Assembly (NCBI GenBank): GCA_018242485.1
Contig: JAFEBV010000001.1
Location: 95,233 to 159,232 of the forward strand
DNA from: Pseudomonadota bacterium
GTDB taxonomy: Bacteria > Pseudomonadota > Gammaproteobacteria > Xanthomonadales > Xanthomonadaceae
DNA: 64,000 nt
Reading direction: 5' to 3'
The notes below the pieces were generated by a model that worked only from the letters and a program-made list of their open reading frames with translations, was not told where the DNA came from and did not search any database. Positions 34,253 to 43,242 of this stretch are shown here, piece by piece (positions within the stretch are counted from its first letter, which is position 1; each line of letters begins with the position of its first letter). The position numbers were made by a program, and so were the translations under genes.

Positions 34253-34401
34253 GGCGGTCCCCTTCTGCGTCGTCGGTAATCCATCGGTTTCACCGGCCCC
34301 GATGCGCAGTGTAGTCAAGATCGCCCGTCCGCAGCATTCGCCCGGACAGGTCGCGAACGCCTGCCGGGTCGATGGCTCGACAAAGGACGCCGACCTCGAC
34401 C

Positions 34402-34425
34402 GGATGCGGATGCGGATGCGGATGC
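34402..34425. repeat. 6-bp tandem repeat (GGATGC x4)
   Basis: Four perfect units just downstream of the transketolase stop. Confidence 0.85.
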
Positions 34426-34429
34426 GACC

Positions 34430-36433
34430 CTACGCCAGCCCCTGCACCGCCGCGACGATCTTCTCGACGGTGAAACCGAAGTACGGGAACAATTTTTCCG
34501 CCGGCGCCGAGGCACCAAAGGTATCGATGCCGATCACCGCGCCGTCGAGGCCGACGTACTTGCGCCAGTAGTCGGACACGCCCGCTTCGATCGCCACGCG
34601 CTTGCGGCACCAGCCGGGCAGCACGCCCTCGCGCCATTCCAGCGGCTGGCGGTCGAAGGCTTCGGTGCAGGGCATCGACACCACCCGCGCCGGCACGCCC
34701 TGCGCGGCCAGCGCAACGGCAGCTTGACGCGCGAGCTCGACCTCCGAGCCGGTGGCGATCAGGATCACCTCGAACTTCGCCGAGGGCGGATCGCTCAGCA
34801 CATAGCCGCCGCGTGCGATGTCGGCCACCTGCTGCGCGCTGCGCTGCTGGTGGGCGAGCTTCTGCCGGGTGAACACCAGCGCGCTCGGGCCTTCGCGGTG
34901 TTCGATCGCCGCTTTCCAGCACACCGCCGACTCGACCGCGTCGCAGGGTCGCCACACGTCGAGGTTGGGGATATGGCGCAGGCTGGCGACGTGCTCGATG
35001 GGTTGATGGGTCGGGCCGTCCTCGCCCAGACCGATGGAGTCGTGCGTATAAACGTGGATCGAATGCGCCGGGATCAGCGCGCTCATGCGCACGCCGTTGC
35101 GCGCGTAGTCGGAGAACACCAGGAAGGTGGCGTCGTAAGGCAGGAAGCCGCCGTGCAGAGCAAGGCCCGAGGAAACCGCGGTCATGCCGAACTCGCGCAC
35201 GCCGTAATGGATGTAGTTGCCGGCGACGACTTCGTCGAGCACGTTGCGCGAGCCCTTCCACATGGTCAGGTTGGATTCGGCCAGATCCGCCGAGCCACCG
35301 ATCAGTTCCGGCAGGTGCGGGCCGTAGGCGTCGAGCGCCATCTGCGAAGCCTTGCGGGTGGCGACTTCGGGGCCATCGGCCTGCACCTTGGCGATGTAGG
35401 CATCGGCGGCGGCAGCGAAATCCTGCGGCAGTTCGGCGTGCGAGCGGCGCACCAGCTCGGCGGCCAGATCAGGATATTGTTTGGCGTAGCGATCGAACAG
35501 CGCATTCCACGCATCCTCGCGCACGCGGCCGGTGTTGATCGCGCGCCAGCCATCGTAGATTTCCGGCGGGATCTCGAACGGCGCGTACGGCCAGTGCAGG
35601 TTGGCGCGCGCGGCGGCGAGCTCGTCCTTGCCCAGCGGCGAACCGTGCGCAGCCTCGCTGTCCTGCTTGTGCGGCGCGCCGAAGCCGATAATGGTGCGGC
35701 AGCAGATCAGGGTCGGCTTGCCGGTCTCGGCCTGCGCATGCAGGATCGCTTCGCGGATCGCGGTGGCATCGAGTCCATCGACGTCGCGGATCACCTGCCA
35801 GCCGTAGGCCTCGAAGCGCGCCGGGGTGTCGTCGGTGAACCAGCCCTGCACGTGGCCGTCGATGGAGATGTGGTTGTTGTCCCAGATCGCCACCAGCTTG
35901 CCCAGGCCCAGCGTGCCGGCGAGCGAGGCGGCTTCGTGGGAGACGCCTTCCATCATGCAGCCGTCGCCCATGAACACCCAGGTCATGTGATCGACGATGT
36001 CGAACTCGGGGCGGTTGAACTGCCGCGCCAGCAGCTTCTCGGCCAGCGCGAAACCGACCGCATTGGCGAAGCCCTGCCCCAGCGGGCCGGTGGTGGTTTC
36101 CACGCCCGGAGTGTCCTTGCGTTCTGGATGACCCGGAGTCATCGAATGCAGTTGCCGGAAGTTCTTCAACTGCTCCATCGGCAGGTCGTAGCCCGACAGG
36201 TGCAGGCAGGCGTACTGCAGCATCGAACCGTGGCCGTTGGAAAGGATGAAGCGGTCGCGGTTGAACCACTTCGGATTGTGCGGGGCGTGCTTGAGGAAGT
36301 CGTTCCACAGCACCTCGGCGATATCGGCCATGCCCATCGGCATGCCCGGATGCCCGGAGTTGGCCTGCTGCACCGCATCGGCGGCGAGGAAGCGGATGGC
36401 GTTGGCGAGATCGCGGCGGGTGGGTTGGGTCAT
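34430..36433 (-). CDS. tkt: Transketolase
   Basis: 667 residues from ATG 36433 (a second ATG lies 3 codons earlier). Thiamine-diphosphate enzyme of the pentose phosphate pathway. Motifs: [29 protein letters not shown], the ThDP site [31 protein letters not shown], and in the second half [19 protein letters not shown] and the C-terminal [13 protein letters not shown]. Full length for the family. It complements rpe elsewhere in the window. Three repeats lie upstream, between it and batD. Confidence 0.97.
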   Translation of the reverse strand: MTQPTRRDLANAIRFLAADAVQQANSGHPGMPMGMADIAEVLWNDFLKHAPHNPKWFNRDRFILSNGHGSMLQYACLHLSGYDLPMEQLKNFRQLHSMTPGHPERKDTPGVETTTGPLGQGFANAVGFALAEKLLARQFNRPEFDIVDHMTWVFMGDGCMMEGVSHEAASLAGTLGLGKLVAIWDNNHISIDGHVQGWFTDDTPARFEAYGWQVIRDVDGLDATAIREAILHAQAETGKPTLICCRTIIGFGAPHKQDSEAAHGSPLGKDELAAARANLHWPYAPFEIPPEIYDGWRAINTGRVREDAWNALFDRYAKQYPDLAAELVRRSHAELPQDFAAAADAYIAKVQADGPEVATRKASQMALDAYGPHLPELIGGSADLAESNLTMWKGSRNVLDEVVAGNYIHYGVREFGMTAVSSGLALHGGFLPYDATFLVFSDYARNGVRMSALIPAHSIHVYTHDSIGLGEDGPTHQPIEHVASLRHIPNLDVWRPCDAVESAVCWKAAIEHREGPSALVFTRQKLAHQQRSAQQVADIARGGYVLSDPPSAKFEVILIATGSEVELARQAAVALAAQGVPARVVSMPCTEAFDRQPLEWREGVLPGWCRKRVAIEAGVSDYWRKYVGLDGAVIGIDTFGASAPAEKLFPYFGFTVEKIVAAVQGLA

Positions 36434-36456
36434 GGCGGGCATCGTGGGTTGTGTAA

Positions 36457-36496
36457 GCCCCTCTCCCGGCGGGAGTGGGGTTGGGGACGAGGGGCT
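36457..36496. repeat. Dispersed palindromic repeat, family B
   Basis: GCCCCTCTCCCGGCGGGAGT then GGGGTTGGGGACGAGGGGC, upstream of transketolase. First of a three-element cluster. Confidence 0.85.
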
Positions 36497-36520
36497 GGAG
36501 CTTGACGGGGCACATGAGGG

Positions 36521-36568
36521 CTTCCCTCATCCGCCCTGCGGGCACCTTCTCCCAGGGGGAGAAGGAAG
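36521..36568. repeat. Dispersed palindromic repeat, family A
   Basis: CCCTCATCCGCCCTGCGGGC, ACCTTCTCCCAGGGGGAGAA. Middle of the cluster between transketolase and batD. Confidence 0.9.
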
Positions 36569-36638
36569 CTCCCATTGTCCCACCCCGACGCAGCGGTGTC
36601 GCCTCTCACTCAGCAACCACGCCAACACGCGCTTTCGA

Positions 36639-36675
36639 GCCCCTCTCCCGCCGGGAGAGGGGTTGGGGTGGGGCG
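36639..36675. repeat. Dispersed palindromic repeat, family B
   Basis: GCCCCTCTCCCGCCGGGAGA then GGGGTTGGGGTGGGG, about 30 bp past the batD stop. Confidence 0.9.
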
Positions 36676-36705
36676 AACCGTGCAGGAAGATGTGTCGCCT
36701 CGCGT

Positions 36706-38439
36706 TCAATCCGGATACAGCGGCGGCAGCACCGTGGCGGCATTGGCACCGGGTACGTTACCCATCCAACGCGGCGTGCGTGCGAATGCGCTGCGCAACT
36801 GCGCCAACACATCCACGGTCGGCTGCCCGTCGCCGCGCCAGCGCGCGGCGTCGAAATCCAGCACTGCCTTACGCTGTGCCGCATCGGCCAGTCGCTCCGC
36901 GACTTCGTGCAGGTGGCGCGGCCGGGGGACGGGCGCGGCCTTGCACAGCGCCATGGCGATCAGCGATGGCACCCCGGACGCCAACGCTTCACGCAAGCTC
37001 GGCGCATCGCCGCCCGTGCCCGCTGGCGGTTCGACCTGCCGCATCGCGGTGTCGATGGCAGTGCCACCGCGACGCCATCCCCACGCCAAGGCAAGCGCCA
37101 GCAGGATCGCCAGCACGAACGTGGCGGTCTGCCACGCTCGCAGGCCCTGCTGGACTTCCGTTGCGATCGGCGCGGCAGCAGCGGATACCGCGGGTGCCGC
37201 GCCGGCGGCGGCATCGGCAGCAGCCGACGCGCCCGCGCTGCCCGGCAACACCTGCAAGCGCGGCAGCGACACCCTCGCGATCGCCGCACGATCGTCGGTC
37301 ACGTTCCACCACGGCAGGCTCAGTGCGGGCAGGCTCAGATCGCCTGAACGGCTCGGCACGATTGCGAAACGGCGCGTGCGCTGCGCCTGCAGAACATCGC
37401 CCGCCATCTGTTCGGTCGTTGTGGAAGGTTCGGGATACACCTGCGCGCCGGGGATGGCTGGCAGCGCGATCTCGGGCAATTGCGATGCCGCCGCACCTTG
37501 CGCGGTTTCGTGCGCGACGAGGGTGAAGGGCTCGCCCGCGTGCGGCGGGCTGGTCGGCGGATCGATGCTCAGGGTCACCGCTTGCGCCGGCAGCCACGGC
37601 TGGGTTGCCTGCGATGGTTGTGGACGCACATCGATCGACAGCGCGGCGCTGGATGCGTGCAACGCGCGGATGCCCATGTCGTCGTCGAATGGATTGCCCG
37701 AACCGCCCATCGCCCGCCCACGGAACACCGTCGGTCCGATGTGCAGGCTGCCGCTGTGCTCGGGTTGCACGAGGTAACGCCGCTCGACCACGGCATAGGT
37801 CTTGCCCTGCACGACCTGCGAGCCACGCGCATCCTGGCCGATCTGGCGTAGGTCGCCGTTGTCGGAGGTCGGTGCATCCAGCGAGGCATCGAGCAGGTTC
37901 GCCGCGTAGTACAGGCGCAACGTATAGACCACCGCCTGCCCCACATACGGATGCTGCTGGGCGACGCCGCTTTCGATGAATACCGGGTCGCCCGGCTTGC
38001 CGATGCTGCCCTGCACCGGCGTGGCCGCGGACGACACATCGGCAGGCGATGCGGCTGTGCCGACACCGCCCGCGCCGGCATCGACCTGCACCCGCAGCGG
38101 CAGCGTGCGCTCGCCACCCACGGCGATCGTCGGGATGGTGATTGCGCCCGCATGGCGCGGAATCAAAGCCACCGTCCATTGCTGGGTGGACTGTACGTTG
38201 CCGTTGATGATCGTGGTCTGGCTGCCGCTCGACACGCCGCCCAGGGTGAAGTCCTGCCCCAGCGCCGACAAGTCGGGCTTGCCGGCATTGCCATCGGCAC
38301 TGATGGTGAGGGTGATGGGCTCGCCGACGGTGGCGTGGTCGCGGTCGAGGCTGGCGCGCACCGCAGCCTGCGCCTGCAACAGGCATGGCAGGCTCACGAA
38401 CACGAACACGAACACGAACAACCAACGCAATCGGCTCAT
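36706..38439 (-). CDS. batD: BatD family protein (oxygen tolerance)
   Basis: 577 residues. Signal peptide with an unusual FVFVFVFVSLPCLLQAQA core encoded by a 6-bp repeat, then a long periplasmic beta-rich region beginning VRASLDRDHATVGEPITLTI and containing FTLGGVSSGSQTTIING, YTLRLYYAANL and RYLVQPEHSGSLHIGP, one membrane helix near residue 435 and a cytoplasmic tail. This is the BatD (Aer-tolerance) layout. Last gene of the moxR-bat operon; its ATG overlaps the batB stop by 4 bp. Confidence 0.92.
   Translation of the reverse strand: MSRLRWLFVFVFVFVSLPCLLQAQAAVRASLDRDHATVGEPITLTISADGNAGKPDLSALGQDFTLGGVSSGSQTTIINGNVQSTQQWTVALIPRHAGAITIPTIAVGGERTLPLRVQVDAGAGGVGTAASPADVSSAATPVQGSIGKPGDPVFIESGVAQQHPYVGQAVVYTLRLYYAANLLDASLDAPTSDNGDLRQIGQDARGSQVVQGKTYAVVERRYLVQPEHSGSLHIGPTVFRGRAMGGSGNPFDDDMGIRALHASSAALSIDVRPQPSQATQPWLPAQAVTLSIDPPTSPPHAGEPFTLVAHETAQGAAASQLPEIALPAIPGAQVYPEPSTTTEQMAGDVLQAQRTRRFAIVPSRSGDLSLPALSLPWWNVTDDRAAIARVSLPRLQVLPGSAGASAAADAAAGAAPAVSAAAAPIATEVQQGLRAWQTATFVLAILLALALAWGWRRGGTAIDTAMRQVEPPAGTGGDAPSLREALASGVPSLIAMALCKAAPVPRPRHLHEVAERLADAAQRKAVLDFDAARWRGDGQPTVDVLAQLRSAFARTPRWMGNVPGANAATVLPPLYPD
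38395..38422. repeat. 6-bp tandem repeat in the batD signal peptide
   Basis: Consecutive CACGAA units (plus strand) encode alternating Phe-Val in the hydrophobic core. Gain or loss of a unit changes its length by two residues without a frameshift. Confidence 0.85.
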
Positions 38440-40517
38440 GGCGAATCTCCTTGTTGTTGCCGACGCTCGTACTCGCGCGCGAATTTGGTTCGCAACAACG
38501 AACCCGGATCGTCGGGGACACGCCGCAGCAACGCCTGGTTCGCTTCGCGGCGTTCGCTTTGCGCGCGAGTCTCGTGCGTGGCCGTCGCTGGCACCCTGGA
38601 AGCAGGCTGCCCGCGTTGGTTCAGCGCCTGCTGCATCGCCTGCCGCTGCGCCGCGTCGGCGCGATGTTGCTGCTGCGCATCCGGCCGATCCTGCGCGGCT
38701 TGCGCATCAGCGGATGCCGAGGCCTGGCGATCGTCTTGCGGCGCTGCACTGGCTGCCGATGCATTGCGTTGTGTTGCAGGCGATGGCTGCGGTTTCGATG
38801 CAGTGCCCGGTTGCTGCAGGCTGGGTGGTTGATTTTCTTGTTGATGCTGCGGTTGGTCGTGTCGCGCGCCGACGGATGCGCCGCGCTGCTGCGATGGCTG
38901 ATTCTTCTGCGTGCTTTGTTGGGTGTTCTGCTGTGCGTTCTGCTGCTGGTCTTGTTGCTGACTGGATGGCTGTGCGTGCGGCTGGTTCGACGGCTGATTC
39001 TGCCGATGCTGCTGCGTTTGCTGTTTCTGCTGATCCTGCCGATCCTGTTCCGATTGCTGCTGGTTGTGCTGCTGGTCTTGCTGGTCCTGCCCGCCACGTT
39101 TGTTCGGTTGCCTTTGCTGATCCTGCGGCGGCGGCTGCCGGAGCAGCTTGCGCACCGCATCGATGTTGGCCTGCGCGTCGGGCATGCCGGGCCGACGCTG
39201 CAAGGCGCGTTGCCATGCGGCGATCGCATCCTCGTAGCGATGCATCTGCGCCAGCGCATTGCCGCGGTTGTAGTCGGCATCGGCATTGTCGATCTGCGAC
39301 CAATCCGCCGCCGCCCCGGCGTAATCGCCTTGCAGATACGCCGCTGCTGCGCGTTGCTCCGGCGTGCTCGCCAGTGATTGCGCCGCCTTGGCGTCGCCGC
39401 TGCGCAAAGCGTGATCGGCACGCTGATCGTTGCGTTGCCACAAGCCCTGCCACGCATTCGATGGCGCAGCCTGTGCGGGTGTCAGCGGCAGCGTGAACGC
39501 GACCAGCAGCACCACGGCGAGCCAACCGCGGCGGAAAGCGAGCGCGGCCAGCGGCAGCAACAGCAACAACAGCCACGGCCCCTCGTCGCGCCACGCCAGC
39601 GCCTCGCGCGCAGCCGCCGTCGCCGGCGCGAGCCGTGGCGGTTCGAGCACACCCAAAGCAGCCAGATCGCTGCCGTCGGAACTGATTGCCGCGTATCGTC
39701 CACCACCGGCTTTAGCCAGTTTGCGCAGGCCATCGGCATCCAATCGCGCGATTTGCATCTGCCCGCTGGCATCATTCGCGAACTGCCCATCCGCCGCCGG
39801 TAGCGGCGCACCATCGGCCGTGCCCACGCCGAGCACATCCACTTCGTAGCCTTGCGCATGCGCAGCATGTGCAGCCTGCACGGCCAGCGCGTCCGCGCCA
39901 TCGGTGAGCAGCAGGATCTGCCCGTTGCGGTAGCCTGCGCGCGCCAACAGATCGGCGGCTCGGCGCAGCGCGAGATCGGCGCGCTGGCCATCCGCCGGCA
40001 TGGTGTCGGGCGCCAGCGCAACCACCAGATCGTCGAGGCTGTGCGCGTCGTCGGACACCGGCGCGACGGTGAAGGCATCGCCGGCAAACGCGACCAGCCC
40101 GATCTGGCCGATGCGACGTTGCGCGATCAATTGCTGGATCTTCACCCGCTCGCGCAACAGTCGCGAAGGCTTGAGATCGGCGACCCGCATGTGCGAGGAC
40201 ATGTCCGCGACCACCACCAGCGGCGCCTGCGGCACATACGCAGCCGTCGGCCGCCGCCAGGCCGGACCGGCCAGCGCCAGCACCGCGATCGCATAGCCGA
40301 CCGCGAACAGCCACACCGCGCCGGTGTCGCGCGTCGCCGTGGATTTCTGCAACAGGCTCGGCAGCAAGTGGGCATCCACCGCCTGCGTCCACGGCGTGCG
40401 TTCACCCTCACCGCGTCGCCACCACCACACCAGCAGCGGCAGCACGATCAGCGCCAGCAACCACCACGGGCGCAGCAGGTGCGGCAAGTACGCCGGCAAG
40501 AGTGCGATCACATTCAT
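38436..40517 (-). CDS. batB: BatB-BatC fusion: VWA domain, TPR and Gln-rich tail
   Basis: 693 residues. Two N-terminal membrane helices, a VWA domain (about 90-290) whose MIDAS reads DMSSH instead of DxSxS, a membrane helix near 320, then a TPR unit (DNADADYNRGNALAQMHRYEDAIAAWQRALQ; key N-x-G-N-A) and a long Gln/Asn-rich tail. BatB and BatC are separate genes in some bacteria and joined here. The tail (about 440-640) is low complexity and may be disordered. It overlaps batA by 4 bp (ATGA). Confidence 0.93.
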   Translation of the reverse strand: MNVIALLPAYLPHLLRPWWLLALIVLPLLVWWWRRGEGERTPWTQAVDAHLLPSLLQKSTATRDTGAVWLFAVGYAIAVLALAGPAWRRPTAAYVPQAPLVVVADMSSHMRVADLKPSRLLRERVKIQQLIAQRRIGQIGLVAFAGDAFTVAPVSDDAHSLDDLVVALAPDTMPADGQRADLALRRAADLLARAGYRNGQILLLTDGADALAVQAAHAAHAQGYEVDVLGVGTADGAPLPAADGQFANDASGQMQIARLDADGLRKLAKAGGGRYAAISSDGSDLAALGVLEPPRLAPATAAAREALAWRDEGPWLLLLLLPLAALAFRRGWLAVVLLVAFTLPLTPAQAAPSNAWQGLWQRNDQRADHALRSGDAKAAQSLASTPEQRAAAAYLQGDYAGAAADWSQIDNADADYNRGNALAQMHRYEDAIAAWQRALQRRPGMPDAQANIDAVRKLLRQPPPQDQQRQPNKRGGQDQQDQQHNQQQSEQDRQDQQKQQTQQHRQNQPSNQPHAQPSSQQQDQQQNAQQNTQQSTQKNQPSQQRGASVGARHDQPQHQQENQPPSLQQPGTASKPQPSPATQRNASAASAAPQDDRQASASADAQAAQDRPDAQQQHRADAAQRQAMQQALNQRGQPASRVPATATHETRAQSERREANQALLRRVPDDPGSLLRTKFAREYERRQQQGDSP

Positions 40518-41578
40518 GCCATTCGCCTGCGGCCATTGCCGCCGGGTATCGCGACCATCAACACCGCCACCAGCAACGCGCCGCCGAGGAACCACGGATA
40601 CAGGTCGATGCGCGGGCGCTGCGCGCCCTGCGCTTGCAGGCTCGGCTCGATGCGATCGAGCTGCGCGTAGATGCCAGCCAGCGATTGCGTATCGCGGGCG
40701 CGGTAATACTGTCCTCCGGTCAGCGTGGCGATCTGGCGCAGGGTGTCCTCGTCCACCCCGTCGTCCTGCCCCGGCAGGGTCATGCCGAAGAGGGACTCGG
40801 ACTGCCCGCCACCGCCGAAACCGATGGTGTAGATGCGCACGTGCTCGGCCGCGGCCAGTTGTGCGGCCTTGATCGGTTCGACCACACCGGTGTTGCTGAC
40901 GCCATCGGTGAGCAGGATCAGTACTCGATCAGAAGCCGGTACTCGATCTGAAGCCGGCACTCGATCAGACGCCGGCACGCGGTCGGATGGCGACTTGCCA
41001 TCGGTACCCGGCGCGATCAGGCGCTTGACCGCCAGCACGATGGCATCGCCGATCGCGGTGTTGTCGCCGGCAAGGCCAGGCTCGGCATCGAGGAGTTGCT
41101 CGCGCACGCTCTGCCGATCCCAGGTCAGCGGTGTGACCGCATAGGCATGGCTGCCGAACACCACCAGACCGACGCGGTCGCCGATGCGACGGGTGAGGAA
41201 ATCGCCGAGCACGGCCTTGATCGCGGTGAGCCGATCGACCATCTGTCCGCCCAGTTCCATGTCCTGCGTGCGCATGGAGCCGGACAGATCCACCGCCAGC
41301 ATGAGATCGCGCCCGCTGCGCGGCGGTTGCACCAGATCACCGGGTTGCTGCGGGCGCGCCGCCGCCACGCACAGCAGCAGCCAGCCCAGCAACGGCCACC
41401 AGCGGCGCAGGCGATGTTTGCCCACAGACGCATCGCCGGCGCGCCAGCCAGCCAGTTTCGACACATACGGGACGCGCAACGCCGCCTGCGCACTGCGCGG
41501 CGCCGACGGCCACCAGCGCGCGACCAGCCACGGCAGCGGCAACGCCAGCAGCATCCACGGCCAGGCGAAGTCAGGCAT
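40514..41578 (-). CDS. batA: BatA-type VWA membrane protein with SDRVPA repeat
   Basis: 354 residues. An N-terminal helix (FAWPWMLLALPLPWLVARWW), second helix (WPLLGWLLLCVAAARP), VWA domain with an intact MIDAS DLSGSM and LLTDGVSNTG, and a C-terminal helix. Within the VWA domain, about residues 201-219, SDRVPA occurs three times, encoded by 18-bp direct repeats; the usual proteins lack this insertion. The start is ATG 41578, overlapping the DUF4381 gene by 8 bp. Confidence 0.93.
   Translation of the reverse strand: MPDFAWPWMLLALPLPWLVARWWPSAPRSAQAALRVPYVSKLAGWRAGDASVGKHRLRRWWPLLGWLLLCVAAARPQQPGDLVQPPRSGRDLMLAVDLSGSMRTQDMELGGQMVDRLTAIKAVLGDFLTRRIGDRVGLVVFGSHAYAVTPLTWDRQSVREQLLDAEPGLAGDNTAIGDAIVLAVKRLIAPGTDGKSPSDRVPASDRVPASDRVPASDRVLILLTDGVSNTGVVEPIKAAQLAAAEHVRIYTIGFGGGGQSESLFGMTLPGQDDGVDEDTLRQIATLTGGQYYRARDTQSLAGIYAQLDRIEPSLQAQGAQRPRIDLYPWFLGGALLVAVLMVAIPGGNGRRRMA
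40923..40976. repeat. 18-bp direct repeat x3 inside batA
   Basis: Three near-identical units beginning ACTCGATC and ending GCCGG(T/C), plus a partial fourth (ACGCGGTCGG), in frame. Confidence 0.9.
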
Positions 41579-42080
41579 GGCTGCGCCTTCTGGATCGGGT
41601 TTCGCCATCCACGCCAACGCACATCTGCGCGAACCGCGTGCGCGCCAGCAACAAAGCTGGCGCGATGTCGGCATCTACACGGCGGCGGAAACCACCATCG
41701 CCGAGCAAATTGCCCGCGCCTTGCGAGAACGGCCGAGCCGGATCGTCGCCATCGAGGAAGGCCAGCCATGCCGACCCTTCGAGCGTCAGCGCGGCAGGAT
41801 CGCGCGTTCGCGCCGCACGCCGCAGCCACGCCGAGGCCGCCGCCAATCGCGCGGGCGCATCGACGGCATCGCCCAGCGCCGCATCGAAAGCGTGCAGTGC
41901 GGCGGCCAGCGTCCGCGAGCGTTTGCGCATGCGCAACCAGCGCATCGCCAGCCACGCCATCACCGCAAGCAGCAGTGCCGCCAGCACCCACCAACCCGGT
42001 GCCGGCGGCCACCAGCCGGGGGAAGCGGGCAGATGGATCGGCTGCAAACCGGGAATGGAGGTGGGCATCGGCGCGCTCAT
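41571..42080 (-). CDS. DUF4381 membrane protein of the moxR-bat operon
   Basis: 169 residues. The conserved opening GLQPIHLPASPGWWPPAPGWW is followed by one membrane helix (VLAALLLAVMAWLAMRWL) and a cytoplasmic helical region with LAFLDGDDPARPF. DUF4381 genes typically sit between the DUF58 and batA genes, as here. It overlaps both neighbours by a few bases. Confidence 0.9.
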   Translation of the reverse strand: MSAPMPTSIPGLQPIHLPASPGWWPPAPGWWVLAALLLAVMAWLAMRWLRMRKRSRTLAAALHAFDAALGDAVDAPARLAAASAWLRRAARTRDPAALTLEGSAWLAFLDGDDPARPFSQGAGNLLGDGGFRRRVDADIAPALLLARTRFAQMCVGVDGETRSRRRSHA

Positions 42081-42994
42081 GCCGCCGCGCGACGATGATC
42101 GACCAGCGCCGCCAGCAAACTGTCGTCGGCGGTGTCGGTGACCAGTATGCAGGTACGCGCGCCCATGCCGCGCAGGCGCTGCGTCTGCACTTCCAGTTCG
42201 CCACGGAACGCACGTTGCCAGCGTGCGCGAGTGACCGCGGCATCCAGATCCAGTTCGATCCGCGCGTCGCCGAGCGCGAACGGCAGGCGCTCGCGCGGCG
42301 GCGTGGTTTCCAGAGGGTCGGTCAGCAGCACCACCAGCACGTCGTGGCGCGCGGCCAGTGCGGCGAGCCGACCATCGTCCACCGCCGCCAGCGATCCCGC
42401 ATCGGCCAGCACGATCGCGCTCGCGCCCGGATGCAGCAGGCGCGCGGCGGCATCCAGCGCATGCGCCAAACCGGCATCATCGGCCGGTGGTTGCGTGTAC
42501 CAGCGCACCAGCGCATCGAGCACGCGCAGCACCCCGCGCGCACCGCCCTGCGGTGGGATCGGAGCTTGCGCAGTCGTGCCACGCAACGCGCCCACGCGAT
42601 CACCGCGGCGTTGCGCCGCCCATGCCGCGATCGCTCCGGCGCGTGCCGCCTGCACCGACTTGAAACGCACGCGGGTGCCGAAATACAGCACCGGCGCGGT
42701 ATCGACGATCAGCAGCGCGGTACGCTCGCGTTCGGACTGGAACAATTTGGTATGCGGTTTGCCGCTGCGCGCGGTCAGCCGCCAGTCGATGTGGCGGGCA
42801 TCATCGCCATGCGCGTAGGGGCGCGACTCGGCGTATTCCATGCCGCGCCCGCGCAGGGACGATGGCGCGGATCCGGCGATGCCTGATGAGCTCCGTGTCA
42901 CCGGCGGCCAGCCGCGCACGCGATCGCGCAACGCGATCAGTTCAGACAGGATGGGTCGCAAACCTCGAGCGGGTTGTGGCGATGCGGGTTGCAT
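42077..42994 (-). CDS. DUF58-family protein
   Basis: 305 residues. The DUF58 signature is MEYAESRPYAHGDDARHIDWRLTARSGKP with KLFQSERE, followed by a VWA-like fold (LLIVDTAP, ILVTDTADD). No membrane segment. It is expected to work with MoxR. The gap to moxR upstream is 248 bp and contains one family A repeat. Confidence 0.92.
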   Translation of the reverse strand: MQPASPQPARGLRPILSELIALRDRVRGWPPVTRSSSGIAGSAPSSLRGRGMEYAESRPYAHGDDARHIDWRLTARSGKPHTKLFQSERERTALLIVDTAPVLYFGTRVRFKSVQAARAGAIAAWAAQRRGDRVGALRGTTAQAPIPPQGGARGVLRVLDALVRWYTQPPADDAGLAHALDAAARLLHPGASAIVLADAGSLAAVDDGRLAALAARHDVLVVLLTDPLETTPPRERLPFALGDARIELDLDAAVTRARWQRAFRGELEVQTQRLRGMGARTCILVTDTADDSLLAALVDHRRAAA

Positions 42995-43190
42995 GGGTTT
43001 CTGATGGGTTTGGAAATACAGCCTTTGCGCTTCCCTTTACAAACACCGCTTACTGACGGCGGGACAATCGCGCGATGCTCACATCGATGGCTATTCAAGG
43101 CTCACGATTCGATTCGTAACGACACACGAGAACCCTCATCCATCTGGTGTGGGGCGGTTCATGCAAGTCTTCGACGCGTGCCGCATTTTT

Positions 43191-43233
43191 CCCTCATCCG
43201 CCCTGCGGGCACCTTCCCCCGAAGGGGGAAGGA
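43191..43233. repeat. Dispersed palindromic repeat, family A
   Basis: CCCTCATCCGCCCTGCGGGC, ACCTTCCCCCGAAGGGGGAA, just past the moxR stop, inside the operon. Confidence 0.9.
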
Positions 43234-43242
43234 ATGCACGAT

